The notes beneath the pieces are model-generated. The model ran no database searches. It was not told where the DNA came from and saw nothing but the letters and a program-made list of their open reading frames with translations. This document shows, one piece after another, positions 1 to 8,193 of a DNA stretch of 15,999 nucleotides. The stretch is from NCBI GenBank assembly GCA_020201295.1, contig JAIVHA010000134.1, forward strand, positions 24,743 to 40,741, in the 5' to 3' direction. The position numbers and the translations under genes are program-made. Source of the DNA: Lysobacteraceae bacterium (GTDB lineage Bacteria; Pseudomonadota; Gammaproteobacteria; DSM-19610). How positions within the stretch are numbered: the first letter of the stretch is position 1; every line of letters starts with the position of its first letter.

Positions 1-41
1 CACATGATGAAGCCCGAAGGGATTCTATGGGCCAGAAGTGA

Positions 42-87
42 CGCGGCAATCTCCAACTGACTGATTTCATGGTAGGAGATTGCCGCG
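42..87. repeat. Imperfect intergenic hairpin, 13-bp arms
   Basis: Arm CGCGGCAATCTCC at 42-54 is matched by its exact reverse complement at 75-87 around a 20-base loop. The right arm runs on into GCTTCGCTCGCAATGACG, a tail I know from dispersed intergenic repeats in many gammaproteobacteria (recalled, not searched). No gene is visible in positions 1-211. Confidence 0.6.
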
Positions 88-124
88 CTTCGCTCGCAAT
101 GACGTTAAGTCAGTGCCATTCCCT

Positions 125-190
125 GTAGGAGCGGCCTTCGGCCGCGAATCGTTCGTGGCATGCCGGTTCGCGGCCAAAGGCCGCTCCTAC
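125..190. repeat. REPIN-like palindrome, GTAGGAGCGG family, copy 1
   Basis: Two inverted REP-type units, 125-148 and 167-190, each starting or ending in GTAGGAGCGGCC / GGCCGCTCCTAC and carrying a smaller internal palindrome, are separated by 18 bases. The arms differ at one position. It lies just downstream of the stop codon of the O-methyltransferase gene, the usual type of place for REP sequences. Two further copies are at 4448-4516 and 8194-8250. The units resemble the Pseudomonas-type REP with the CGCTCCTAC end. Confidence 0.8.
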
Positions 191-211
191 ACCGGTCGCG
201 CGGGCTTGCGC

Positions 212-874
212 TCACCGCTTGCGCGCCAGCAGCAGTCCATCCCCGATCGGCACCAGGCTGATGTCCACGCGTTCGTCGCGTGACGCCCGCTCGTTGAAGG
301 CGCGGATCGCCACTGTGTCCTCGTCCTGCTCGCCCTCATCGATGACGCTCCCACCCCACAACACATTGTCGACCGCCACCAGGCCACCGGGGCGCAGCAG
401 CTCCAGGACCCGCTCGTAGTACTCGATGTAGGCGGGCTTGTCGGCATCGATGAAGGCGAAGTCGAAGCTGCCCGCCTGCCCCTGCGCCAGCAGGGCATCC
501 AGGCTGTCCCGCGCCGACCCAAGGCGCAGTTGGATGCGCTCCTCCACTCCGGCGGCCTGCCAGTGGCGCAGGGCGATGCGGGCATAATCGGCATTCAGCT
601 CGCAGGCCACGAGTTCCCCTGCCTCCGGCAACGCCTCGGCAATGGCCAGGGCGCTGTAGCCGGTGAACACCCCGACCTCCAGGCAGCGGCGCGCCCCCAG
701 CAGCTTCACCAGCAACGCCATGAACTGCCCCTGTTCCGGGGCGATCTGCATCCGCGCCATGGCGTGGGCGGCGGTCTCCTCCCGCAGGGCCCGCAAGACC
801 GAACCCTCGCGCAGGGACACACGCAGCAGATACTGGTAGAGTTCCGGGGAAAGCGGGAGGGTCTGGTTGGACAT
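212..874 (-). CDS. Class I SAM-dependent O-methyltransferase (family 3, caffeoyl-CoA OMT-like)
   Basis: A 220-residue predicted cytosolic methyltransferase that would transfer a methyl group from S-adenosylmethionine to a hydroxyl of an unknown small molecule. The SAM-binding motif I is visible as EVGVFTGYS (66-74), followed by the acidic end of strand 2 (CELN, 91-94). FIDADK (141-146) and DN (169-170) fit the divalent-metal and substrate site of the caffeoyl-CoA/catechol OMT family, and the length matches bacterial members. The frame stays open upstream to 1030, but that extension reads through the palindrome at 900-996. ATG at 872-874 is chosen because AGGAG sits about 6 bases upstream and the family N-terminus starts there. 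It is divergent from cpdA. The substrate cannot be inferred from the sequence. Confidence 0.88.
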   Translation of the reverse strand: MSNQTLPLSPELYQYLLRVSLREGSVLRALREETAAHAMARMQIAPEQGQFMALLVKLLGARRCLEVGVFTGYSALAIAEALPEAGELVACELNADYARIALRHWQAAGVEERIQLRLGSARDSLDALLAQGQAGSFDFAFIDADKPAYIEYYERVLELLRPGGLVAVDNVLWGGSVIDEGEQDEDTVAIRAFNERASRDERVDISLVPIGDGLLLARKR

Positions 875-899
875 GACAAACTCCTGGCTGGACAGGCTG

Positions 900-996
900 T
901 TGGGGTCAGTTGGGGTCACACTGTTGGGGTCAGGTCTTGCAATCCAACACGGAATTCTTGTGTTGGATTGCAAGACCTGACCCCAACTGACCCCAA
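900..996. repeat. RAYT-family palindrome (REPIN), GGGGTCAGGTCTTGCAATCC core
   Basis: A 27-base arm at 924-950 is matched perfectly by its reverse complement at 960-986 around a 9-base loop. Outside the arms are extra direct copies of TTGGGGTCA (900-908, 910-918, with 924-932 in the arm) and of TGACCCCAA on the right (978-986 in the arm, 988-996). The core is the same as the sequence flanking the transposase element at 12.3-13.5 kb, so this is read as a non-autonomous relative. It fills half of the 197-base gap between two divergent genes, where promoters are expected. Confidence 0.85.
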
Positions 997-1071
997 CACT
1001 GTGGCCTGGTGCACATTTTACGCCGGGCATTCCGCTAGACTCGAATCAATAGAGCCTCCGGCACCGGCATC

Positions 1072-1869
1072 ATGAATCCTACACCACTACAGCTGCTGCA
1101 GTTCACCGACACCCATCTGTTCGCGGACGCCGCCGGCGCGCTGCTCGGCGTCAACACCGAACAGTCCCTGCAGGCGGTGCTGGACCTGGCCCGGCAGCAG
1201 CACTGGCCACCGGACCTGATACTCACTACCGGCGACCTGGTGCATGATGGCTCGATCCAGGCCTATGCCCGCTTCCTGCGCCATTTCAGCGGCCTCGGTG
1301 TGCCCGTCTACAGCCTGCCAGGCAATCACGATGCGGCCCCCCGCCTCTACGCCCAGCTGCAACAGCCTTCCGTGCAGGCGGTAGACCATGTGCTGCGCGA
1401 TCACTGGCAGTTCTGCCTGCTGGACACCTCCGTGCCCGGTAGTGAAGGAGGTCACCTGGCCGCCGCCGAGCTGCAGCGCCTGGATGCCCAGCTCGCCGCC
1501 CACCCCGACCACCATGCCCTGGTCTGCCTGCACCACCAGCCAGTGCCCGTGGGCAGCCGCTGGCTGGACACCATGGCGGTGGACAATGCCGACGCGCTGT
1601 TCGCCGTGCTGGACCGCCACCCCCAGGTACGCGGCCTGCTGTGGGGTCATGTGCACCAGGATTTTCACCAGCGGCGCGCGGGCGTGCATCTCATTGCCTC
1701 GCCCAGTACCTGCATCCAGTTTGCGCCCGCCAGCACGGAGTTCGCCATCGACGACACACCACCCGGCTACCGCTGGCTACGGCTCCACGCCGATGGCCGC
1801 ATCGACACCGGTGTGGAGCGCATCGCCGACATTCCGGTGGGCCTGGAACGCGCCTCGCAGGGGTATTGA
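1072..1869 (+). CDS. cpdA: 3',5'-cyclic-AMP phosphodiesterase CpdA (metallophosphoesterase)
   Basis: A 265-residue cytosolic calcineurin-like phosphoesterase expected to hydrolyse cAMP to AMP and so lower CRP signalling. All the dimetal-site motifs are in order: DTH at 13-15, GDLVHDG at 54-60, GNHD at 84-87, HH at 154-155 and GHVH at 192-195. SPSTCIQF (210-217) is typical of the CpdA/Icc subfamily. Length agrees with E. coli CpdA (about 275). The ATG at 1072 has only a weak Shine-Dalgarno. Its upstream region is occupied by the palindrome at 900-996, so its promoter must lie within about 85 bases of the start or inside or beyond the palindrome. It is convergent with the MFS gene, 20 bases apart, with no obvious terminator hairpin between them. 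Confidence 0.9.
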   Translation: MNPTPLQLLQFTDTHLFADAAGALLGVNTEQSLQAVLDLARQQHWPPDLILTTGDLVHDGSIQAYARFLRHFSGLGVPVYSLPGNHDAAPRLYAQLQQPSVQAVDHVLRDHWQFCLLDTSVPGSEGGHLAAAELQRLDAQLAAHPDHHALVCLHHQPVPVGSRWLDTMAVDNADALFAVLDRHPQVRGLLWGHVHQDFHQRRAGVHLIASPSTCIQFAPASTEFAIDDTPPGYRWLRLHADGRIDTGVERIADIPVGLERASQGY

Positions 1870-1889
1870 GACCAAACCGTCATCGGGCT

Positions 1890-3095
1890 TCAGCCCGACA
1901 CCAACACCCGACCCCGCCAGCGATACCACAGCCCCGCCAGCAGACAGCCCCCACCCAGCAGCAGCATGGCCGTGCGCACCCCCAGCACTTCCGCCAGGCT
2001 GCCGGCCAGCAGGTTGCCCAGTGGCGCCACGCCGATGAACAGGGTGGAGAACAGTGACATGATGCGCCCGCGCAGGGCATCGGGCGCGGCCAGTTGTAAA
2101 TAGGTATTGGTGGAGGCGATCACCGTGGTGACGGCAAAGCCTGCCAACGCCAGCACCGGCAGGGCCAGGGCAAACGAGTCCAGCCGGGAGAACAGCATCA
2201 ACACCATGCCCGCCAGCAGGGTCGCCAGGGTGATCCAGCGCGCGATGCCCTCGCCATCGCGTTGTCCCGCCAGCCGCAAGGCCGCCAACAGGGCGCCACC
2301 ACCAGCGGCGCCGAGCAGGTAACCCAGCACATCGGGGCCGCCCTGGAACACCTCGCGCGCGAACACGGGCATCAGCACGGTATAGGGCGAGGCGCACAGG
2401 CTGACCGCCGCCACCAGCAGGATGACATGGCGCAAGCGCAGGTCGCGCCAGGCATAGTGGAAGCCGTCCAGCATCCCGAGCCGTGGCCGCGCACCAGAGC
2501 CTCGTTCCCGGGCTTCCAGCCCCATGGCCAACAATGCCAGCAGAGTGGCAGAAAAGGTCATGGCGTTGAGCAGGAACACCCAGGCCTCACCAAATCGTAC
2601 GATGAGCAGGCCGGCCAGGGCCGGGCCGAGGAAGCGCGCCAGGTTGAACACGCTGGCATTCAGCGCCACGGCATTGTGCAGTTCCTCGCGCGGCACCAGA
2701 GAAGGCAGCAGGGAATGGCGGGCGGGGATCTCCACGGCATGCACACAGCCGAGCAGGAAGGCCAGCACAAGGATGTGCCAAACGGCGATGTGCCCGCTGA
2801 ACGTCAGCCCCGCCAGCACCAGCGCCTGCAGCAGCGCCAGCAGCTGGGTGGCGAGAAACAGCCGGCGGCGCGGCAATCGGTCCGCCAGCCAACCGCCCGG
2901 CAGGCCGAACAGCAGCACGGGGATCAGGCTGGCGAAGGCCACCAAACCAAGCAGAAAACTGGAATCGGTGAGCCGGTACACCAGCCAGGCCTGGGCGACG
3001 TTCTGCATCCAGGTGCCATGCAGGGACACCAGCTGGCCGAAAAAGAACAGCCGGTACTCCCGACGCTGCAGGGAGCGAAGCGTCAGCAACGCCAT
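1890..3095 (-). CDS. MFS exporter, EntS/MFS_3 type
   Basis: A 401-residue polytopic inner-membrane protein of the major facilitator superfamily. The N-terminus (about 1-80) is typical of the MFS_3/EntS-like group: a short basic start, the FFGQLVSLHGTWMQ stretch at the first helix, and the cytoplasmic loop motif GGWLADRLPRRRL (67-79) between helices 2 and 3. Hydrophobic stretches are consistent with about 12 helices. Members include siderophore exporters and uncharacterised drug or metabolite exporters, so the substrate is unknown. Its start lies one base after the gspF stop, which suggests cotranscription at the end of the gsp operon. That neighbour is unusual for gspF and gives no clear functional link. 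The 3' end is convergent with cpdA. Confidence 0.85.
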   Translation of the reverse strand: MALLTLRSLQRREYRLFFFGQLVSLHGTWMQNVAQAWLVYRLTDSSFLLGLVAFASLIPVLLFGLPGGWLADRLPRRRLFLATQLLALLQALVLAGLTFSGHIAVWHILVLAFLLGCVHAVEIPARHSLLPSLVPREELHNAVALNASVFNLARFLGPALAGLLIVRFGEAWVFLLNAMTFSATLLALLAMGLEARERGSGARPRLGMLDGFHYAWRDLRLRHVILLVAAVSLCASPYTVLMPVFAREVFQGGPDVLGYLLGAAGGGALLAALRLAGQRDGEGIARWITLATLLAGMVLMLFSRLDSFALALPVLALAGFAVTTVIASTNTYLQLAAPDALRGRIMSLFSTLFIGVAPLGNLLAGSLAEVLGVRTAMLLLGGGCLLAGLWYRWRGRVLVSG

Positions 3096-3096
3096 G

Positions 3097-4314
3097 TCAG
3101 GCGACGAGCTGGTTGAAGTCGAAGATGGGCACCAGGATGGCCATGACGATGAGCAGCACGATCAGGCCCATGACCACCAGGATGAGGGGTTCGATGGCGG
3201 ACATGATGCCGCCGATGAGGGTCTGCATCTCGCGTTCCTGGTTCAGCGCCGCCCGTTCCAGCATGGATTCCAGGTTGCCGCTGGTCTCGCCGCTGGCGAT
3301 GAGATGCAAGGTCATGGGCGGGAAGTAACCACTCTTTTCCAGAGAACCGCTGATACTGCTGCCCTCGCGCACGCGCCGCGCCGCCACGTCCACGGCCTCG
3401 CGCATGGGTACATTGGTCATCACCGAACCGGCGATGCGCAGGGACTCCAGCACCGGCACGCCACTGGCGGTAAGGATGCTGAGGGTACGGGCAAAGCGTG
3501 CCGTGTTCAGGCCGCGCACCAGGCGCGAGACAAACGGGGTGCGCAGCAGCAGGCCGTGGTAGACGCGGCGCGGCCCCGGCTGCTTGAGCAGGTGACGCAG
3601 GCCCGCCACCAGCGCCACCAGCAGTACCAGCACCGCCAGGCCCCAGGCCTGCATGAACTCGCTCAAGCCGATCAGGGCGCGGGTCAGCAGCGGCAGCTCC
3701 TGGCCCATGTTGTCGAACACCTGTACCACCTGGGGCACTACATAGGTGAGCAGCAGGGCGGTGATACCCAGCGCCATGATGGTGAGCAGTACCGGATAGA
3801 CCATGGCCTGTTGCAGCTTCTGCTGCAATTCCTGGCGGCTCTCGGTGTAATCGGCCAGCCGGTCCAGCACCGCTTCCAGGTGGCCGGACTGCTCGCCCGC
3901 CTCCACGGTGGTGCGGTACAGCTCCGGGAAGGCGTGGGGAAATTCCGCCAGGCCCGAGGCCAGGGAATGGCCTTCCACCACCCGCGAGCGCACCGCCGTC
4001 AGCAGTGCGCCCAGACGCGGTTTCTCGGTCTGGCGCGCCACCGTGCGCAGGGATTCCTCGATGGGGAAACCGGAACGCACCAGGGTGGCCAGCTGGCGCG
4101 TGATCAGGGCCAGATCTGCGGCGTTGATGCCCCGTCGCAACTGGAAACGACGGCCGGCGGCGCGCGCCTCGCGCTGGGCCACCTCCTGCACCGACAGGGG
4201 CGTCCAGCCGCGGTCGCGCAGCTGCTGGCGCACCTGGCGCGGCGTGTCGCCCTCCAGCACGCCCTTCTGGTCGCGGCCGGTGGCATCCAGTGCGGTGAAT
4301 TCGAAAGCTCCCAT
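3097..4314 (-). CDS. gspF: Type II secretion system inner-membrane platform protein GspF
   Basis: A 405-residue protein, the normal family length, forming the core of the type II secretion inner-membrane platform that couples to the GspE ATPase during pseudopilus assembly. Two repeated T2SF domains are visible, about 68-190 and 271-393, each with the conserved LxxLVRSGFPIEESLR / LSILTASGVPVLESLR type helix and the GExSGxL motif (EAGEQSGHLE; SGETSGNLES). Transmembrane segments are predicted near 171-191, 224-241 and 374-396. It follows gspE, but 293 bases of palindromic DNA now separate them. With that DNA removed, the ATG would sit 3 bases after the gspE stop. The present Shine-Dalgarno is weak (CTAGGGC directly before ATG), so its translation may have been altered by the insertion. 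Confidence 0.95.
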   Translation of the reverse strand: MGAFEFTALDATGRDQKGVLEGDTPRQVRQQLRDRGWTPLSVQEVAQREARAAGRRFQLRRGINAADLALITRQLATLVRSGFPIEESLRTVARQTEKPRLGALLTAVRSRVVEGHSLASGLAEFPHAFPELYRTTVEAGEQSGHLEAVLDRLADYTESRQELQQKLQQAMVYPVLLTIMALGITALLLTYVVPQVVQVFDNMGQELPLLTRALIGLSEFMQAWGLAVLVLLVALVAGLRHLLKQPGPRRVYHGLLLRTPFVSRLVRGLNTARFARTLSILTASGVPVLESLRIAGSVMTNVPMREAVDVAARRVREGSSISGSLEKSGYFPPMTLHLIASGETSGNLESMLERAALNQEREMQTLIGGIMSAIEPLILVVMGLIVLLIVMAILVPIFDFNQLVA

Positions 4315-4317
4315 GCC

Positions 4318-4611
4318 CTAGTACTCTGTCAAGTTGATAATTACGGATACCCGTTCACACCGCATGAGGACGCCTGACGGCCTTGATGGCCACGGAAGCA
4401 CACGGAATGACACGGAAGGATTGCATTGCTGCCAATGGAAGCCACCCGTAGGAGCGGCCTCTGGCCGCGAACCCTGTGTGGTACCCCGGGCATTCGCGGC
4501 CAGAGGCCGCTCCTACGGGCGCCATGCATTACGACGTAACTATTTTCCGTGTTTTTCCGTGTGCTTCCGGGGCCATGACAATACGTAAATTTCAGGTTGA
4601 AGGAGTACTAG
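4318..4611. mobile_element. Putative MITE between gspE and gspF, nested inverted repeats, CTAG duplication
   Basis: The whole gspE-gspF spacer is a layered palindrome. Outer arms 4318-4348 and 4581-4611 match at 24 of 31 positions by my count, starting with the identical CTAGTACTC. Middle arms 4386-4417 and 4545-4576 match at 29 of 32 and contain CGGAAGCACACGGAA. The centre holds the GTAGGAGCGG palindrome at 4448-4516. CTAG at 4318-4321 and 4608-4611 could be a 4-base target duplication: deleting 4322-4607 plus one CTAG leaves gspE stop, three bases, then the gspF ATG, a normal operon junction. No transposase is encoded. The gspE stop codon lies in the right CTAG copy. The element family is not identified. 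Confidence 0.65.
4448..4516. repeat. REPIN-like palindrome, GTAGGAGCGG family, copy 2
   Basis: Inverted units at 4448-4471 and 4493-4516 are perfect reverse complements. The inner variable bases differ from copy 1 (TCT/AGA instead of TTC/AAA), yet still pair across the two arms. It sits at the centre of the larger nested palindrome at 4318-4611. Confidence 0.8.
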
Positions 4612-6137
4612 CCCTCGCGACTGACCCGCACCACTTCTTCCAGCGTGGTCACGCCGGCCAGGGCGCGGCGGTTGCCGTCCTGGCGCATGCCGGGAGTGAA
4701 GCGGCGTGCATACTGTTCCAGTTGGTGCTCGCCGGCGCCGTCATGGATCATGGTACGCATGGGGTCATCCAGCTCGATCAACTCGTAGATGCCGGTACGG
4801 CCACGGTAGCCCAGGTCGTTGCAATGGGGGCAGCCGCGGGCGCGATACAGGGTAGGCGGCGCGGCGGGATCGACACCCAGTTCCGTGCATTCCGCCTCGC
4901 CGGCGGTATAGGGTTCCTTGCAGTCGGGGCACAGCACCCGCACCAGCCGCTGCGCCAGCACACCGATGAGGCTGGAGGACAGCAGGAAGGGTTCCACGCC
5001 CATGTCACGCAGGCGGGTGACGGCACCGACGGCGCTGTTGGTATGCAGGGTGGAGAACACCAGGTGGCCGGTGAGGCTGGCCTGCACGGCGATCTCGGCG
5101 GTTTCCAGGTCACGGATTTCACCCACCATCACCACGTCCGGGTCCTGACGCAGGATGGCACGCAGGCCGCGCGCGAAGGTCATGTCCACCTTGGTGTTGA
5201 CCTGGGTCTGGCCGATGCCGTCGAGGTAATACTCGATGGGGTCCTCGACGGTCATGATGTTGCGCTTGCTGTTGTTGATGCGCATCAGGGCCGCATACAA
5301 GGTGGTGGTCTTGCCGGAGCCGGTGGGGCCGGTGACCAGGATGATGCCATGCGGCCGGGCGATGAGCCGGTCCATGAGATCCTGGTCCGCCTTGGCCATG
5401 CCCAGGTGCTCGAGATCGAGGCGGCCCGCCTGTTTGTCCAACAGGCGCATCACCACCCGTTCGCCATGGCCGGAGGGCAGGGTCGAGACGCGCACATCCA
5501 CGGCGCGGCCGGCCACGCGCAGGGAGATGCGGCCGTCCTGGGGCAGGCGCTTCTCGGCGATATCGAGCTTGGCCATGACCTTGATGCGCGACACCAGCAA
5601 CGGCGCCAGCAGGCGCTGCGGCGTCAACACCTCGCGCATCACACCATCGACGCGAAAGCGCACCACCAGCCGGTGTTCGAAGGGTTCGATGTGGATGTCG
5701 GAGGCGTTTTCCTTCACCGCCTCGGTGAGCAGGGCGTTGATGAGGCGGATGATGGGGGCGTCGTCCTCGCTTTCCAGCAGGTCCTCCGGCTCGCCCAGTT
5801 GTTCCGCCAGGCGCGCCAGGTCCAGCTCCTCTTCCATGCCTTCCATCATCTGCATGGCCTCGGAGGAACCCTGTTCATAAGCCAGGGCCAGGCGGGCATC
5901 GAACTGCTCGGCACTGACCGGCTCCAGGTGCAGGGGGCGGCCCAGGAAGCGACGCAGTTCCACCAGACCGGTGGCACGCACCTTGGGGCCGCACAGTACC
6001 CGCACCGGGCCCGCCTCGCCCGGTTCCCCCGCCACCAGCAACTGGTGACGACGCGCGAACAGGAAACCGGGACGGCCAGCGACCGGATCCGGCGCCTCCA
6101 GTGCCGCAGTCATGGCCTCCTGCAGGGGCTCGCTCAT
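4608..6137 (-). CDS. gspE: Type II secretion ATPase GspE
   Basis: A 509-residue cytoplasmic hexameric ATPase that powers pseudopilus assembly in type II secretion. After an N-terminal domain (about 1-125) that would contact GspL, the secretion-ATPase core shows ASDIHIEP (145-152), Walker A GPTGSGKT (270-277), Asp box VEDPIEY (297-303), Walker B DPDVVMVGE (332-340) and His box STLHTN (362-367). A zinc-binding tetracysteine, CPDC (403-406) with CPHC (436-439), marks the GspE/PilB branch and excludes a PilT-type retraction ATPase. The start overlaps the gspD stop by 4 bases (ATGA), implying translational coupling. The TAG stop lies in the CTAG at the edge of the inserted palindrome. Catalytic motifs look intact. 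Confidence 0.96.
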   Translation of the reverse strand: MSEPLQEAMTAALEAPDPVAGRPGFLFARRHQLLVAGEPGEAGPVRVLCGPKVRATGLVELRRFLGRPLHLEPVSAEQFDARLALAYEQGSSEAMQMMEGMEEELDLARLAEQLGEPEDLLESEDDAPIIRLINALLTEAVKENASDIHIEPFEHRLVVRFRVDGVMREVLTPQRLLAPLLVSRIKVMAKLDIAEKRLPQDGRISLRVAGRAVDVRVSTLPSGHGERVVMRLLDKQAGRLDLEHLGMAKADQDLMDRLIARPHGIILVTGPTGSGKTTTLYAALMRINNSKRNIMTVEDPIEYYLDGIGQTQVNTKVDMTFARGLRAILRQDPDVVMVGEIRDLETAEIAVQASLTGHLVFSTLHTNSAVGAVTRLRDMGVEPFLLSSSLIGVLAQRLVRVLCPDCKEPYTAGEAECTELGVDPAAPPTLYRARGCPHCNDLGYRGRTGIYELIELDDPMRTMIHDGAGEHQLEQYARRFTPGMRQDGNRRALAGVTTLEEVVRVSREG

Positions 6138-8107
6138 TCCTCCACCTGTTTGTAGTCATCCTCTGCGGCGGGTACCGGCGCCGGCGGATACTCGTTCAGT
6201 ACCGGCGCCATTTCGCGCGGCAGCAGATTCACGCCCCCGTCACGCGCCTGGGTCTGCAGGCCGCGCATGTAGTTGTACTTGCCGGAGCTGGTCTCGGTGA
6301 ACACCGCGGCATCACGCAGGATGGCGGGCTGAATGAACACCATGAGGTTGCGTTTCTGCTTCTTGGTGCTGCGCGACTTGAACAGGTTGCCCATCAGCGG
6401 GATGTCGCCCAGCAACGGCACTTTCTGCACGTTTTCCGTCAGGGACTCGTCGATGAGTCCGCCCAGCACCACCATCTGCCGATCCTCCACCAGCACCGTG
6501 GTCTTGATGGAGCGCTTGTTGGTGATGATGTCCGAGGCGCCGGGAACCACCGCCTCGCTGACGTTGGAGATCTCCTGCTCGATGTTGAGCTGGATGGCAT
6601 TGCCTTCGTTGATCTGCGGCGTCACCCGCAGGGTCAGGCCCACGTCCTGGCGCTGGATGGTCTGGAAGGGATTGCTGACACCTTCCCCGGTGCCGGTACT
6701 GGTGAAGGAACCGGTCACGAAAGGCACGTTCTGGGCCACCACGATCTCCGCCTCCTGATTATCCAGGGTCACCAGACTGGGGGTGGCGAGGATATTGGTG
6801 GCGGTGTCCGCGGCCAGCGCCTGCAGCAACACGCCGATGTTCAGGAACTCGGTGCCGAAGATACTGGCCGTGCCCTCGAAGTAACCAAGGCTCAGGCCAT
6901 CACCCACGGACAGGGGATTGCGCGCTACATTGCCGATCGTGGCACCGGCGCCGGAGAAGCTGGTGCCGCCGATGGCGCCGGTGCCGCTCAGGTCGTTGGT
7001 GCCACGCCACTGCACGCCCAGGGCCGCGTCCTTGCCCTGGGTGATCTCGGCGATGACGGCATCGATATACACCTGGGCGCGGCGGATGTCGAGCTGACGA
7101 ATCACCCCCTGCAGGGAGCGGAACACATCGGGCGGGGCGGTGATGACGATGGCATTGGCATTGTCGTCGGCCTGGATGTTGACCGTGCTGCCGGCGACGC
7201 CCTGGGCGGCCTGGCCCTTCTGATCGGCCTCGATGCTGGTGCTGACCCCGGTCAGCACCTTGACCAGCTCGGCGGCCTTGGCATAGCGCAGGTAGATCAC
7301 ATGGGTGTTGCCACCGCGTTCCAGGGGGGTGTCCAGGTGACTGATGATGGCACGCAGGCGCAGCCGGTCCGAGCGCTCGCCGCCAAGCATGACACTGTTG
7401 GTGCGTTCATCGGCCACCAGCGTGGGCTGGTCGCCGCCCCCGCCCGCGGCGGCCGCCGCGGCCCCGCCACGGGTACGGTTCAGCGCGGTGAGGATGCGCA
7501 CCACCTCCACGGCGGAGGCATGCTGCAAGGTGATGAGTTCGATCTCGGCATCGCTCACCAGGTCGATGCGGTGGATGATCTGCACCAGGCGGTCCACGTT
7601 GTCGGCGCGGTCGGAAATGATCAGCACATTGGTGGCGGGATAGGCGGCCAAATGGCCTTGCTGGGGCACCAGGGGACGCAGGATGGGCACCAACTGGGCG
7701 GCCGCCACATTGTCCACCTGCACCACCCGGGTCACCACCTCGTCACCGGCCTGGCCCCCGCGCTCATCCACGGTGGGGATGCTGTTCTGCTTGGCGTTCA
7801 CATCGGGCACGATCTTGATCACCGCGCCACTGGGCACGGCGGCGAAACCATGCACCTGCAGGATGGACAGAAACACGGCATACACCGCCTCGCTGTCCAT
7901 GGCCTGGGAGGACACCACGGTGACCTTGCCCTTGACGCGCGGGTCGATGATGAAGTTCTTGCCGGTGACCTCGGCGACGGTGCTGATTAGGGCGCCGATG
8001 TCGGCGTTCTTGAGATTCAGGGTCACGGTCTGTGCCCCGGCCAGGCCGGCGATCCCCAGCCACGTGACGCCGATCAGCAACCGCAACATTGTCGTTTTCC
8101 AAAACAC
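6134..8107 (-). CDS. gspD: Type II secretion outer-membrane secretin GspD
   Basis: The multimeric outer-membrane channel of the type II system. A hydrophobic signal sequence (about 9-28, ending GLAGAQ) is followed by the N0 domain (about 30-105) with NFIIDPRVKGKVTVVS, then repeated N1-N3 domains (about 125-360). N2 holds a low-complexity Ala/Gly loop at about 216-228. The secretin core is at about 410-600, with LLQALAADTATN, VAQNVPFVTG, VLGGLI and VPLLGDIPLMGNLF. Numbering here counts from a GTG at 8113. I prefer the GTG at 8105-8107 because GGGGGAG lies about 5 bases upstream; the ATG at 8087-8089 is also possible and leaves the signal peptide intact. Length of about 657 residues is normal. 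It overlaps gspE by 4 bases and is separated from gspC by a palindrome-bearing gap. Confidence 0.95.
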   Translation of the reverse strand: MFWKTTMLRLLIGVTWLGIAGLAGAQTVTLNLKNADIGALISTVAEVTGKNFIIDPRVKGKVTVVSSQAMDSEAVYAVFLSILQVHGFAAVPSGAVIKIVPDVNAKQNSIPTVDERGGQAGDEVVTRVVQVDNVAAAQLVPILRPLVPQQGHLAAYPATNVLIISDRADNVDRLVQIIHRIDLVSDAEIELITLQHASAVEVVRILTALNRTRGGAAAAAAGGGGDQPTLVADERTNSVMLGGERSDRLRLRAIISHLDTPLERGGNTHVIYLRYAKAAELVKVLTGVSTSIEADQKGQAAQGVAGSTVNIQADDNANAIVITAPPDVFRSLQGVIRQLDIRRAQVYIDAVIAEITQGKDAALGVQWRGTNDLSGTGAIGGTSFSGAGATIGNVARNPLSVGDGLSLGYFEGTASIFGTEFLNIGVLLQALAADTATNILATPSLVTLDNQEAEIVVAQNVPFVTGSFTSTGTGEGVSNPFQTIQRQDVGLTLRVTPQINEGNAIQLNIEQEISNVSEAVVPGASDIITNKRSIKTTVLVEDRQMVVLGGLIDESLTENVQKVPLLGDIPLMGNLFKSRSTKKQKRNLMVFIQPAILRDAAVFTETSSGKYNYMRGLQTQARDGGVNLLPREMAPVLNEYPPAPVPAAEDDYKQVEE

Positions 8108-8193
8108 AGGCACTCCCCCGCTGTTTTACTGCATCGAGCTGCTTCAGCAGCCAATTCCAAACTATCGACGTTAAAATGATTACGCCTTGCCCC

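Noticed and set aside
900..996. CRISPR or integron attC interpretation of repeated GGGGTCA units
   Set aside because: Repeats are 7-9 bases with spacers of a few bases, there are no cas or integrase genes, and the structure is a simple REP-type palindrome.
874..1030. 52-codon N-terminal extension of the O-methyltransferase
   Set aside because: It is read through the RAYT palindrome, and the internal ATG at 872-874 has a good AGGAG site and the family-typical N-terminus.
2524..7990. Very long plus-strand open frames opposite the gsp genes (for example 2524-4377, 4476-6155, 6101-7990)
   Set aside because: They are antisense to well-supported gsp and MFS genes, rich in His/Gln/Gly and Arg as expected for GC-rich complement frames, and show no recognisable domains or ribosome sites.
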